Below the pieces are notes generated by a model. The model was not told the DNA's origin. It searched no databases and saw nothing but the letters and a program-made list of their open reading frames with translations. The position numbers and the translations under genes are program-made. Positions 14,768 through 23,091 of a stretch of 43,686 bases of DNA are shown in pieces; the first letter of the stretch is position 1; each line of letters opens with the position of its first letter. The stretch covers positions 1-43,686 of the forward strand of contig CAZUON010000026.1 of assembly GCA_964621345.1 (NCBI GenBank), written 5' to 3'. Source of the DNA: Glaciecola sp964621345. Its GTDB lineage: Bacteria > Pseudomonadota > Gammaproteobacteria > Enterobacterales > Alteromonadaceae.

Positions 14768-17626
14768 ATGACGCATACCAGTGTTAGCAAGTTGCAAGTT
14801 ACCGATACACAGATTAAGACTACATGTCCATACTGCGGTGTTGGTTGCGGAATAACGGTAGACAAACAAATACGTGTTAGCGCCGATTTGACGAATGAAG
14901 GCACAGTATCTGAAACCGTCTCCCAAGAGCAGCTCAGCACCCTAATAGGTGATATAAATCATCCTGCCAACAGCGGTAAGTTATGTGTAAAGGGTACGCA
15001 TTTATTAGAAACCAATGGCCCACAAGGCCGACTTGAATACCCACACATTAACGGAGAAAGAGTCAGTTGGAACAAGGCCTTAGATGAAGTCGCAACTAGC
15101 ATGCGCGCGGCGATTGATGAACATGGTCCAGATTCGATAGCATTTTACCTATCTGGCCAACTACTTACCGAAGACTATTATGTAGCAAACAAGCTCTTAA
15201 AAGGCTTTGTGGGTAGCGCAAACGTGGATACTAATTCACGTCTTTGTATGTCATCGGCGGTGGCAGCCTACAAACGTGCATTCGGGGCAGATACAGTGCC
15301 TTGTTGCTACGAAGATTTATCACACAGCGATTTAATTGTGTTTGTCGGTTCAAATGCGGCTTGGACGCACCCGGTTTTGTATCAACAAATAAAAGATGCG
15401 AAAAAACAAAACACCAAGATGCAAACGGTATGCATTGATCCCCGCAACACTGCTACCGCAGGCGAAAGTGATATCCACTTGTCTATTCGCCCAGGCAGTG
15501 ATGCATACTTATTTAATGGCTTGCTGCATTTTTTGGCGAACAATGATGCACTTAATCACCGTTATATTGATGTGCATACACAAGGTTTTGCAGAGGCTTT
15601 GCAAAATACTTCGAATGCTGATGTAGCGAGTGTGGCTAAGCAATGTGATGTCTCAGAAGCTCTTCTTAAGCGCTTTTACGCATTATTTGCCAATGCGGAA
15701 TCCGCAATTTCTTTTTATTCAATGGGCATTAATCAATCGAGTTCAGGCGTAGACAAAGCGAACAGCATAATTAACTGTCATTTGGCCACAGGAAAAATCG
15801 GTAAATTAGGCAGCGGGCCTTTTTCAATTACCGGGCAACCAAACGCTATGGGCGGCAGGGAAGTGGGCGGCCTTGCGAATATGTTGGCGGCGCACATGGA
15901 TATCGAAAACCCAGAGCACCGTAATATTGTAAAGGAGTTTTGGCAGGCTCCGAATATGGTCACTCAAGCCGGTTACAAAGCGGTAGATATGTTTGAGCAG
16001 ATTACCAATGGCACAATTAAATTTATTTGGATTATGGGCACTAACCCCGTTGTGAGTATGCCAAACCGCAATGCAATAGAAAAAGCATTGGCTGTATGTC
16101 CAACCGTTGTGATAAGTGAAGTTGTCAACAACAACGATACACTCCCTTTTGCCAATATTACGTTGCCGGCATGTGGTTGGTCTGAAAAAGACGGCACTGT
16201 AACAAATTCTGAGCGCACAATATCACGACAAAGAGCATTAATAAGCCCGCATAAAGCCGCGATGCCAGATTGGAAAATAATAAGTGAAGTGGCTAAACGC
16301 TTAGGATTTGCTGAGGCTTTCGCATATGAAGATGCAGCAGAAATCTTTTGTGAACACGCTGCACTAACCGGTTTTAAAAACCAAGGCCGTCGAGATTTAG
16401 ATTTAAGTGCTTTAGCATCGCTTACAAAGGCACAATACGATGCCATGGCTCCAATACAATGGCCGGTCACTGAGCAGTCGCCCATGGGCACAAAGAGGAT
16501 GTTCACAGATGCTAAATTTTTTACTGCATCGGGCAGGGCAAACTTTATTCCTATTATTCCTCGCCAGGCACTGCAAATCACAAGTGAGCAATATCCGCTT
16601 GTATTAAATACCGGGCGAATGCGCGACCAATGGCATACGATGACCCGCACAGGCAAGGCTGCGAAGCTGCATCAACATACGCAGCAAGCCTATGTGTATA
16701 TGAATCCTTTTGATGCTGCTGCAAACAAGGTAGGCGATGACGATTTAGTGGCGCTCGCAAGCAGTGTTAATCCTGCTACTTTAGCACGACCCATTATTTT
16801 ACCTGTAAAAATTGACAACAAGCAGCGCCCAGGTGAGCTCTTTTGTCCGATTCATTGGAGTAAAACGGCCAGCTCGCATGTAAATTTGGCGGCTTTGTTT
16901 ACCAATGCTGTAGACCCAATATCGGGGCAACCTGAATTAAAACATGCTGCAGTGTCGGTATCTCCATTAACGCCAAATATGCAAGGAACGCTATTTTCAA
17001 AAGACCAAATATCGCCGCAGTTATTGAATGAAGTGTGCGACTACTATGTGGAAATGATGCTAGAAAATGCGTGGGTGTATCGTCTCGCTATATTTCAGCA
17101 AAGCGTCTGGGCTATAGAAAAAGGAATCGAAAACATACATCAGTGGCAGGCAACTCTTAGCAATAAACTGCTACTGCAACATGAAATTTATACTGGCGAT
17201 AATCACGCTCAAAAGCCGCCATATTCAAAACAAAGCAGTTTTACACTTAGCTGTTTAGCATTAAAACAAGCAAAAGTAGATTATTTTTGGCAACTAGCCA
17301 CAGCTTTACCTACAAGCCAAGACGATTGGCTGAACCACCTCTTTAAGCAAGACTGTATAGACAATAGCGACCTCCATAAATTAATGCATGGTGAAGTCGA
17401 TAGTAGTTTTGCCCAAGGCAAGCGCATATGCAGTTGTTATCAGGTACACGAAAGCCCCATCATTGAAGCTATAAAAGAAGGGATAGACAGCGTTCAGCGT
17501 TTAGGTGAACGCTTAAAATGTGGTACTAAATGCGGATCGTGTAAATCGGAGTTGAGCCAATTGATTACTCAACACCGCACTCAAACATTCAATAGCGAAA
17601 GCATTGAAATCACCGTGGAGATGTAA
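14768..17626 (+). CDS. nasA: Assimilatory nitrate reductase catalytic subunit
   Basis: This 952-residue molybdoenzyme reduces nitrate to nitrite in the cytoplasm. An N-terminal [4Fe-4S] motif CPYCGVGCGI (about residue 20) with its fourth Cys in GKLCVKG (about 71) leads into the Mo-bisMGD domains (SRLCMSSAV, CIDPRNTATA, GQPNAMGGREVGG). The molybdopterin-dinucleotide-binding domain begins near LVLNTGRMRDQWHTMTRTG. The C-terminus carries a BFD-like [2Fe-2S] domain (CSCYQVHE near 888 and CGTKCGSC near 917), typical of NasA-type enzymes that take electrons from a separate or fused flavoprotein. There is no Tat signal. Expression depends on the leader upstream of nirB. MobA, encoded divergently, supplies cofactor maturation. 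Confidence 0.96.
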   Translation: MTHTSVSKLQVTDTQIKTTCPYCGVGCGITVDKQIRVSADLTNEGTVSETVSQEQLSTLIGDINHPANSGKLCVKGTHLLETNGPQGRLEYPHINGERVSWNKALDEVATSMRAAIDEHGPDSIAFYLSGQLLTEDYYVANKLLKGFVGSANVDTNSRLCMSSAVAAYKRAFGADTVPCCYEDLSHSDLIVFVGSNAAWTHPVLYQQIKDAKKQNTKMQTVCIDPRNTATAGESDIHLSIRPGSDAYLFNGLLHFLANNDALNHRYIDVHTQGFAEALQNTSNADVASVAKQCDVSEALLKRFYALFANAESAISFYSMGINQSSSGVDKANSIINCHLATGKIGKLGSGPFSITGQPNAMGGREVGGLANMLAAHMDIENPEHRNIVKEFWQAPNMVTQAGYKAVDMFEQITNGTIKFIWIMGTNPVVSMPNRNAIEKALAVCPTVVISEVVNNNDTLPFANITLPACGWSEKDGTVTNSERTISRQRALISPHKAAMPDWKIISEVAKRLGFAEAFAYEDAAEIFCEHAALTGFKNQGRRDLDLSALASLTKAQYDAMAPIQWPVTEQSPMGTKRMFTDAKFFTASGRANFIPIIPRQALQITSEQYPLVLNTGRMRDQWHTMTRTGKAAKLHQHTQQAYVYMNPFDAAANKVGDDDLVALASSVNPATLARPIILPVKIDNKQRPGELFCPIHWSKTASSHVNLAALFTNAVDPISGQPELKHAAVSVSPLTPNMQGTLFSKDQISPQLLNEVCDYYVEMMLENAWVYRLAIFQQSVWAIEKGIENIHQWQATLSNKLLLQHEIYTGDNHAQKPPYSKQSSFTLSCLALKQAKVDYFWQLATALPTSQDDWLNHLFKQDCIDNSDLHKLMHGEVDSSFAQGKRICSCYQVHESPIIEAIKEGIDSVQRLGERLKCGTKCGSCKSELSQLITQHRTQTFNSESIEITVEM

Positions 17627-17630
17627 GTGT

Positions 17631-18590
17631 ATGAGCATACTGTTTTTCGAAAGATTAAATGCCTCATCAAACATAATAAAAAGTTTCAACACTACTTTTA
17701 GGCGCATTACTTCCAAGCTTTCGCCGCTTAAAAAAGCCACGAGGATTTACGATGCTCTTTTAGATACCGGAAAAGACAGTGCCCAAGCGCCTTCGAAGCA
17801 AGGTTATGTTGTATTAGTAGGTGCCGGCCCAGGCGATCCAGAATTGCTTACTATCAAAGGGTTAAAAGCGCTTGGCCGAGCCGATGTTGTTTTGTTTGAT
17901 TGGTTAGTGAGTAAAGACGTATTGGCGCTAATTCCTAAAACGACCAAAATAGAGTTTGTGGGTAAACGAGCAGGTAAACACTCCGTGCCTCAAAACCAAA
18001 TTTGTGCACGTATGGTCGAATTAGCCCAACAGGGAAATTACGTTGTGCGCCTCAAAGGTGGTGACCCAGCCGTGTTTGCGCGCACCGCAGAAGAAACCGA
18101 TGCCCTTGCAGCGCATAATATTCCGTGCAGCATTATTCCAGGCATTACCGCTGCAAGTGGTGCATCTGCCACCAGTGGTATCCCTCTGACGCATCGAGAA
18201 TGTGCAAACTCGTTGCGCTTTGTTACCGCAACAATGAAATCCTCACAAGAACAGCCACACTGGCAAAATTTAGCGCAGTCACTTTCGTATCAAACATTGG
18301 TTTTTTATATGGGCTTGGGGCGTTTAAATATGATCACTGAACAGTTGATTGCCCATGGCGCAGCAAAAGACACACCCATTGCACTTATCGACAATGCAAC
18401 TAATCCTGATCAAATTGTTTTGCAGGGATGTTTATCAAGCATTCACGACAAAGTAAAAAAGGCTTCACTTGCTGGCCCTGCTCTAATTATCGTAGGAGAG
18501 GTTGTAAATAAGCGGGCAAAGGTTGTCGATTTTCAACATGCAAATATTGCTTCCCTTAATGCCCATACAGATCACAAGTGCTATGGGTGA
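17631..18590 (+). CDS. cobA: Uroporphyrinogen-III C-methyltransferase
   Basis: This SAM-dependent methylase makes precorrin-2, the precursor of siroheme used by NirB. Motifs are VLVGAGPGDPELLT (about residue 58), VGKRAGKHS, VVRLKGGDPAVF, PGITAASGASA with SGIPLTHRE, and VFYMGLGRL. I chose ATG 17631, four bases after the nasA stop, with GGAG ten bases upstream. That gives 319 residues, of which the first 55 or so form a basic extension absent from most SUMT enzymes. The extension is hydrophilic and shows no recognised domain. No siroheme dehydrogenase/ferrochelatase is fused or nearby, so those steps must be encoded elsewhere. Confidence 0.94.
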   Translation: MSILFFERLNASSNIIKSFNTTFRRITSKLSPLKKATRIYDALLDTGKDSAQAPSKQGYVVLVGAGPGDPELLTIKGLKALGRADVVLFDWLVSKDVLALIPKTTKIEFVGKRAGKHSVPQNQICARMVELAQQGNYVVRLKGGDPAVFARTAEETDALAAHNIPCSIIPGITAASGASATSGIPLTHRECANSLRFVTATMKSSQEQPHWQNLAQSLSYQTLVFYMGLGRLNMITEQLIAHGAAKDTPIALIDNATNPDQIVLQGCLSSIHDKVKKASLAGPALIIVGEVVNKRAKVVDFQHANIASLNAHTDHKCYG

Positions 18591-19587
18591 ATTTGTCCAT
18601 TCTGATGTGCTTGAGTTTGCTAGCTATTTGCAAATTGTAGGGCGTGGCCAAAATACAGGGAAAACCCTAACACAAGCGCAAGCGCACCGGGCTATGCAAC
18701 TGTTGTTGAATCAACAGATACGTCCTGAGCAAGAGGGTGCTTTTTTGATGTTGCTACGAGTTCGTGAAGAAAGCGTGGATGAAATCGCTGGTTTTACTCA
18801 AGCGTGCAGAGAGACACTCCCCTCTGGAGTCAGAGATTTATCGGTCGATTTAGATGTGGGGGCATACGCCGGTAAACGCAGGCAGTTACCTTGGTTTTTG
18901 CTGGCGTTGGCAACATTGGCGCAACTTGGGGTAAAAATCATGTTGCATAGCAGCCAAGAGCCTCAGTCAAAAAGACTTTATGCTGAACATGCACTTTCGC
19001 AATTTGACGTATACCCCTCTACAGATTTCGCAGATGCTAAGCAAAGGCTAAAGCGAACAAATTTCTGTTTCATGGATTTATCGACTTTGCATCCTAAGTT
19101 ACATCGACTTATTCAGTTAAGAGAGGTATTTGGTTTACGAAGTTGTGCGAATACTTTAGCTCGGCTGTTAAATCCCAGTGCGGCAGAATATTCACTACAG
19201 GGAGTCCACCATAAACATGTTGACCAAAGACATATGCTGGTTTCACAGCGTTTACTTGACACAAATACCTTATGCTTTAGAGGAGAGGGCGGCGAGCCTG
19301 AATACAAAGCAAACGCCGATACTCAACTTTGTATCAATCGCTTGGGCGAGACAAAAGCGCTGCACATCCAAAGCGTGGCGAGATGGCCGCTAAAAGACCG
19401 AGAGTTTGACATTAACAGTATGAAAAAGCTCTTTAAAGGCACAGCCCTGCACCCTTATGGTGAAAGTGCGGTGGTAGGTACTTTAGCGCTCATTCTAATT
19501 TTAATGAAAGAAGCATCGCCTGAATCTGCTACTAACACTGCTAAAGCCATGTGGGATGGGCGTAAACCGAATCTCTTCTTTGTTTAG
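18583..19587 (+). CDS. ybiB: TrpD2/YbiB-like protein (glycosyltransferase family 3 fold)
   Basis: This protein of about 334 residues resembles the TrpD2/YbiB group, relatives of anthranilate phosphoribosyltransferase. The N-terminal helical domain is recognisable (YLQIVGRGQNTGKTLTQAQA, then QIRPEQEGAFLMLLRVREES). The catalytic PRPP loop of TrpD (GTGGD) is missing; the corresponding place reads DVGAYAGKRRQLPW. The start ATG at 18583 overlaps the cobA stop (ATGGGTGA), indicating translational coupling; in-frame ATGs up to 60 bases earlier lie inside cobA. E. coli YbiB is known as a nucleic-acid-binding protein without TrpD activity. Why it sits in a nitrate operon is unclear. Confidence 0.82.
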   Translation: MGEFVHSDVLEFASYLQIVGRGQNTGKTLTQAQAHRAMQLLLNQQIRPEQEGAFLMLLRVREESVDEIAGFTQACRETLPSGVRDLSVDLDVGAYAGKRRQLPWFLLALATLAQLGVKIMLHSSQEPQSKRLYAEHALSQFDVYPSTDFADAKQRLKRTNFCFMDLSTLHPKLHRLIQLREVFGLRSCANTLARLLNPSAAEYSLQGVHHKHVDQRHMLVSQRLLDTNTLCFRGEGGEPEYKANADTQLCINRLGETKALHIQSVARWPLKDREFDINSMKKLFKGTALHPYGESAVVGTLALILILMKEASPESATNTAKAMWDGRKPNLFFV

Positions 19588-19642
19588 GCAAAAAATTATG
19601 AGTCCTGCTGACTATTGGCTTGCTCTTTGCTCCTAACAGCAT

Positions 19643-20242
19643 ATGCCAAACGCATCTGAACAAACAATACTAAACATACTGCTTATTGACGACAATACCG
19701 AGCGCGCTCAAGCGATATCGGCTGCGCTTGATTTGTCACGCTATCGCGTTGCTCACTTAGTGAGTTCTGGTACTTCTTTGCTCAAACAAGTGGATGAGCT
19801 CAAACCCGATATGATTGTCATGGATATTGAATCTCCCGATCGGGATGTACTTGACAGTTTGCACCTGTTGTCGAGTGTTAACCCCAAACCCATTGTTATG
19901 TTTGCTGAGACTCAAGACTCCGCTACCATTACCCGCTCGGTAAAATCTGGCGTTAGCGCATATGTGACTGGTGAGATTGACCCGATCCGCGTGCGCTCTA
20001 TTCTGGATGCAGCAGTTGCAAGATTTGAAGAGTTTCAGGCGGTTAAGTCTGAATTACAAAGCACCCAACAAGCGTTAGCGTCTCGGAAAGTCATCGATCA
20101 GGCAAAGCGCTTACTCATGCAAAAACAAAAACTGAGTGAAGAAGCAGCGTTTTCATCCATGCGAAAAATGGCCATGGACTCAGGACAAAAGCTTGATCAG
20201 ATTGCAGCCTCACTTATCAATATTCTTAAAAATTTACCTTAG
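19643..20242 (+). CDS. nasT: ANTAR-domain nitrate antitermination regulator
   Basis: This 199-residue response-regulator-like protein has an N-terminal receiver fold (ILLIDDN at about residue 12, DMIVMDIESPD with the acceptor-site region near 58-62, and AYVTGEID). A helical linker and a C-terminal ANTAR RNA-binding domain follow (KVIDQAKRLLMQKQKLSEEAAF, MRKMAMDSGQKL). NasT binds paired hexaloop hairpins in leader RNA and prevents termination. It is held inactive by NasS in the absence of nitrate. Its presumed targets are the nirB and nrtA leaders in this window. It lies 55 bp after ybiB, with nasS starting 8 bp after its stop. No strong independent promoter is evident in the short upstream gap. 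Confidence 0.93.
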   Translation: MPNASEQTILNILLIDDNTERAQAISAALDLSRYRVAHLVSSGTSLLKQVDELKPDMIVMDIESPDRDVLDSLHLLSSVNPKPIVMFAETQDSATITRSVKSGVSAYVTGEIDPIRVRSILDAAVARFEEFQAVKSELQSTQQALASRKVIDQAKRLLMQKQKLSEEAAFSSMRKMAMDSGQKLDQIAASLINILKNLP

Positions 20243-20250
20243 GTTATGTT

Positions 20251-21363
20251 ATGACTCAAACGATGCTTTCTCGAACGATTAACCTGGGGTATGTACAACT
20301 TACTGATTCAGCACCGTTGTTAATGGCAAAAAAACTCGGTTTTTTTGAACGCTACGGATTAGATGTATGTTTGCATCCGCAACCCTCATGGTCGACTCTA
20401 CGGGACCGCCTTGACGCAGGAATACTCGACGCAGCACAACTACTAGCCCCGATGCCTTTAGCTAATCAGCTAGGACTAAGCGGGTCTCAGCAAGCGCTGT
20501 TGGCTCCTATCATTCTGAGTCAAAATGGCAATGGCTTAACGCTCTCTAATGCCTTGATAGAAGAAATTAAAACCTGCAACGGATTAAGCCAAATAGACTT
20601 TCCTTTATCGGCCTCTTTTTTAAAGGCCGTTATTGCTCAGCGGAAAGCTAAAGGATTAAAACCACTGACTCTCGCCAGTGTCTTTCATTATAGTTGTCAT
20701 CGATATCAAGTATTGGACTGGTTGTCTGAAGGCGGGGTCGCACTTGGTGATATTTGTTTAGTGATAACGCCCCCTGCGATGATGGCTGAAAGCTTAGAGT
20801 CTGGCGTGATAGATGGTTTTTGTGCTGGTGGTCCATATAATGCTAAATCGGTTCGCGAAAAGCGAGGGCAAACCGTGCTTACCTCCTTCGATATTTGGGA
20901 AGATAAACTGGAAAAAGTACTTGGCGTGACACACGGTTTTTATCACAAACATTCAGATACCGTATTGTCGCTTTGTGCGAGCATTCTTGACGCGTGTGAG
21001 TGGTTACGTAATATCCCCAACCGTTTTGAAGCTGCTCGTTATCTAGCGCAACCTGATGTCCTGAATCAAAGGCTCGATGTAATTGCACCCTCTTTACTTG
21101 GTAGTTGTTTGACATTTTGCCATGGAGAGCCACGACATATTCCTCACTACAATCGCTTTTCGTCATTGTTTTCAAGTCACAGTGAGGGGCGATATGCAGT
21201 AAACAACCCGACTCAAGAACAGGCCCAATGGCTGCTAACCAAAATGTGCACTTACGATCAATTTCCCCAATTAAGCAAATCTCAATCAGAAGAAGTAGCG
21301 CAGAGCGCATTTAGGAGCGATATTTTTGCTCAGGTTTTAATGCTACGACAACAACAACGATAG
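20251..21363 (+). CDS. nasS: Cytoplasmic nitrate sensor of the NrtA/NasS family
   Basis: This 370-residue protein is homologous to the periplasmic nitrate binder NrtA but has no signal peptide, the defining trait of NasS. Segment pairs align by eye with NrtA downstream: LGYVQLTDSAPLLMAKKLGF against FGFIKLTDMAPLAIAYEKGY, and WSTLRDRLDAGILDAAQLLA against WKVLLDRVIDGQLDGAHMLA. By family knowledge NasS sequesters NasT and releases it on nitrate binding. The start ATG has a weak AGG upstream. About 300 bp of control region for nrtA follow. Confidence 0.93.
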   Translation: MTQTMLSRTINLGYVQLTDSAPLLMAKKLGFFERYGLDVCLHPQPSWSTLRDRLDAGILDAAQLLAPMPLANQLGLSGSQQALLAPIILSQNGNGLTLSNALIEEIKTCNGLSQIDFPLSASFLKAVIAQRKAKGLKPLTLASVFHYSCHRYQVLDWLSEGGVALGDICLVITPPAMMAESLESGVIDGFCAGGPYNAKSVREKRGQTVLTSFDIWEDKLEKVLGVTHGFYHKHSDTVLSLCASILDACEWLRNIPNRFEAARYLAQPDVLNQRLDVIAPSLLGSCLTFCHGEPRHIPHYNRFSSLFSSHSEGRYAVNNPTQEQAQWLLTKMCTYDQFPQLSKSQSEEVAQSAFRSDIFAQVLMLRQQQR

Positions 21364-21372
21364 CCAATACAA

Positions 21373-21389
21373 TGCACATGTTAGGTGCA
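21373..21389. promoter_or_regulatory. NtrC enhancer dyad upstream of nrtA
   Basis: TGCACATGTTAGGTGCA is a 17-bp dyad with both TGCAC/GTGCA half-sites intact, the canonical NtrC arrangement. A weaker TGCAC half-site begins at 21403, 30 bp (about three helical turns) further on. The dyad ends 94 bp before the -24 element. Confidence 0.75.
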
Positions 21390-21483
21390 CGTCGTTTCAA
21401 TATTGCACTTTTTGTACTCATTCTACCTTAAATAATTACGTTAAAATAAAGTTAAGCTTCTGATTTTTATAATAAAACAAACA

Positions 21484-21499
21484 TGGCATTGAAAATGCT
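21484..21499 (+). promoter_or_regulatory. Sigma-54 promoter of nrtA
   Basis: TGGCATTGAAAATGCT matches TGGCAY-R-N4-TTGCW with invariant GG at -24 and GC at -12, correctly spaced. The predicted start near 21510 falls directly at the 5' edge of the first antiterminator hairpin. Confidence 0.72.
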
Positions 21500-21509
21500 A
21501 AGAAGACAG

Positions 21510-21648
21510 TAAGTGATAAAGAAATCACTAATTATAAAATAATAGTTTTTACACACAATTAGATAGTTTTTCATGCACTGGCGCATGAATTCGGCAAAGT
21601 AGCCCATGCAATTACGACTATAAATCGTAAGAGTGTGGGTTTTTTTTT
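21510..21648 (+). promoter_or_regulatory. NasT-type (ANTAR) antitermination leader of nrtA
   Basis: Hairpin P1 (21512-21529) is AGTGAT-AAAGAA-ATCACT, with a perfect 6-bp stem and a hexaloop with A1 and G4. Hairpin P2 (21570-21589) is TTCATGC-ACTGGC-GCATGAA, with a perfect 7-bp stem and a hexaloop again with A1 and G4. A terminator follows after 13 nt. This is the complete two-hairpin signature recognised by ANTAR proteins, and the ANTAR gene nasT lies about 1.3 kb upstream. Confidence 0.92.
21603..21648 (+). terminator. Leader terminator upstream of nrtA
   Basis: The outer stem CCCAT/GTGGG and inner perfect stem TTACGA/TCGTAA are followed by nine Ts (21640-21648). It ends 18 bp before the nrtA start codon, so readthrough is needed for transporter expression. 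Confidence 0.92.
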
Positions 21649-21666
21649 GGAAAACGGAGCATCAAA

Positions 21667-23061
21667 ATGAAAACAAGCGGCCTTACTAACATCGTTCTTT
21701 TAATGAAAAGAGCATCAATGATTGCGATAACAAGCGTTGTGCTAATGGGGCCACCTTCAATGGCGATGGCCGAGGTCGGGTATGCTGAGAAAGAAGAGTT
21801 GAAATTCGGTTTTATTAAGCTAACCGATATGGCGCCTTTGGCAATTGCTTATGAAAAGGGCTATTTCGAGGACGAAGGTTTATACGTCACGTTAGAGGCG
21901 CAAGCGAATTGGAAGGTCTTACTCGACAGAGTAATTGACGGTCAATTGGACGGTGCGCACATGCTTGCTGGGCAGCCGCTTGGTGCAACTATTGGTTATG
22001 GCACAAAAGCGCACATAATCACCGCTTTTAGCATGGATTTAAATGGCAACGGCATTACCGTGTCGAATCAACTTTGGGACGAGATGCAAGAGTATGTCCC
22101 CAGAGAAAATGGAAAAGCCGTGTTGCCAATAAAAGCTGATTATTTGAAGCCTGTTGTGGATAAACGTATCGCTGAGGGTAAAGCCTTTAAAATGGGTATG
22201 GTATTTCCGGTGTCGACTCACAATTATGAATTACGCTATTGGTTGGCCTCAGGAGGGATTCACCCGGGTTTTTATGCGCCTCATAAAGGGGATACAAGCG
22301 GCCAGATCGATGCACAAGCGCAACTATCTGTTACGCCGCCACCACAAATGCCAGCAACCATGGAAGCAGGCACTATAGAGGGCTATTGCGTGGGTGAACC
22401 TTGGAATCAGCAGGCGGTATTCAAAGGAATTGGTGTTCCGGTTATTACTGACTATGAAATTTGGAAAAACAACCCAGAAAAAGTATTCGGTGTGAGTAAT
22501 GAGTGGGCACAGACTAATCCAAATACCCATATTCGCGTGGTGAAAGCGATGATACGTGCGGCAATTTGGCTCGATGAAAACAACAATGCGAATCGTCCCG
22601 AGGCAGTAAAAATTCTTGCTCAGAGTAATTATGTAGGAGCTGATGTGGAGGTTATTGCAAATTCCATGACTGGCACCTTTGAATATGAAAAAGGGGATGT
22701 TAGAGAAGTTCCTGATTTTAATGTGTTCTTTCGCCATCATGCGACTTATCCCTTTTACAGCGACGCAATTTGGTACTTAACGCAAATGCGCAGGTGGGGA
22801 CAAATCGCCGAGCCAAAAAGTGATGATTGGTTTATTGAGACCGCTAAAAAGGTGTATCGACCAGACGTTTATGCACAAGCTGCCATGGCACTTATTGAAG
22901 AAGGTAAAGTGCAAGCCTCTCAGTTTCCTGACTTTGCTACTGAAACCGGCTTTAAAGCACCGCAAAGTGAATTTATCGACAATATTACTTACGACGGTAC
23001 AAAGCCTAACGAATATTTAGAAAAATTTGATATTGGCTTAAAAGCTGAGCAAGTCCTTTAA
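21667..23061 (+). CDS. nrtA: Nitrate ABC transporter substrate-binding protein
   Basis: This 464-residue periplasmic binding protein of the NrtA/CmpA family has a Sec signal peptide (basic start, hydrophobic core through MIAITSVVLMG, cleavage near AMAEV, about residue 36). Family segments include KLTDMAPLAIAYEKGYF, ANWKVLLDRVIDGQLDGAHML, PPPQMPATMEAGTIEGYCVGEPWNQQAV and PEKVFGVSNEWA. It captures nitrate (possibly nitrite) and delivers it to NrtB. The ATG has CGGAG upstream. It is the first gene of nrtABC, controlled by its own sigma-54 promoter and antitermination leader. It is paralogous to nasS next door, but with the export signal and about 95 extra residues. Confidence 0.95.
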   Translation: MKTSGLTNIVLLMKRASMIAITSVVLMGPPSMAMAEVGYAEKEELKFGFIKLTDMAPLAIAYEKGYFEDEGLYVTLEAQANWKVLLDRVIDGQLDGAHMLAGQPLGATIGYGTKAHIITAFSMDLNGNGITVSNQLWDEMQEYVPRENGKAVLPIKADYLKPVVDKRIAEGKAFKMGMVFPVSTHNYELRYWLASGGIHPGFYAPHKGDTSGQIDAQAQLSVTPPPQMPATMEAGTIEGYCVGEPWNQQAVFKGIGVPVITDYEIWKNNPEKVFGVSNEWAQTNPNTHIRVVKAMIRAAIWLDENNNANRPEAVKILAQSNYVGADVEVIANSMTGTFEYEKGDVREVPDFNVFFRHHATYPFYSDAIWYLTQMRRWGQIAEPKSDDWFIETAKKVYRPDVYAQAAMALIEEGKVQASQFPDFATETGFKAPQSEFIDNITYDGTKPNEYLEKFDIGLKAEQVL

Positions 23062-23091
23062 GCTGAGCAAAACCTAGACTAGGAGAAGCAA

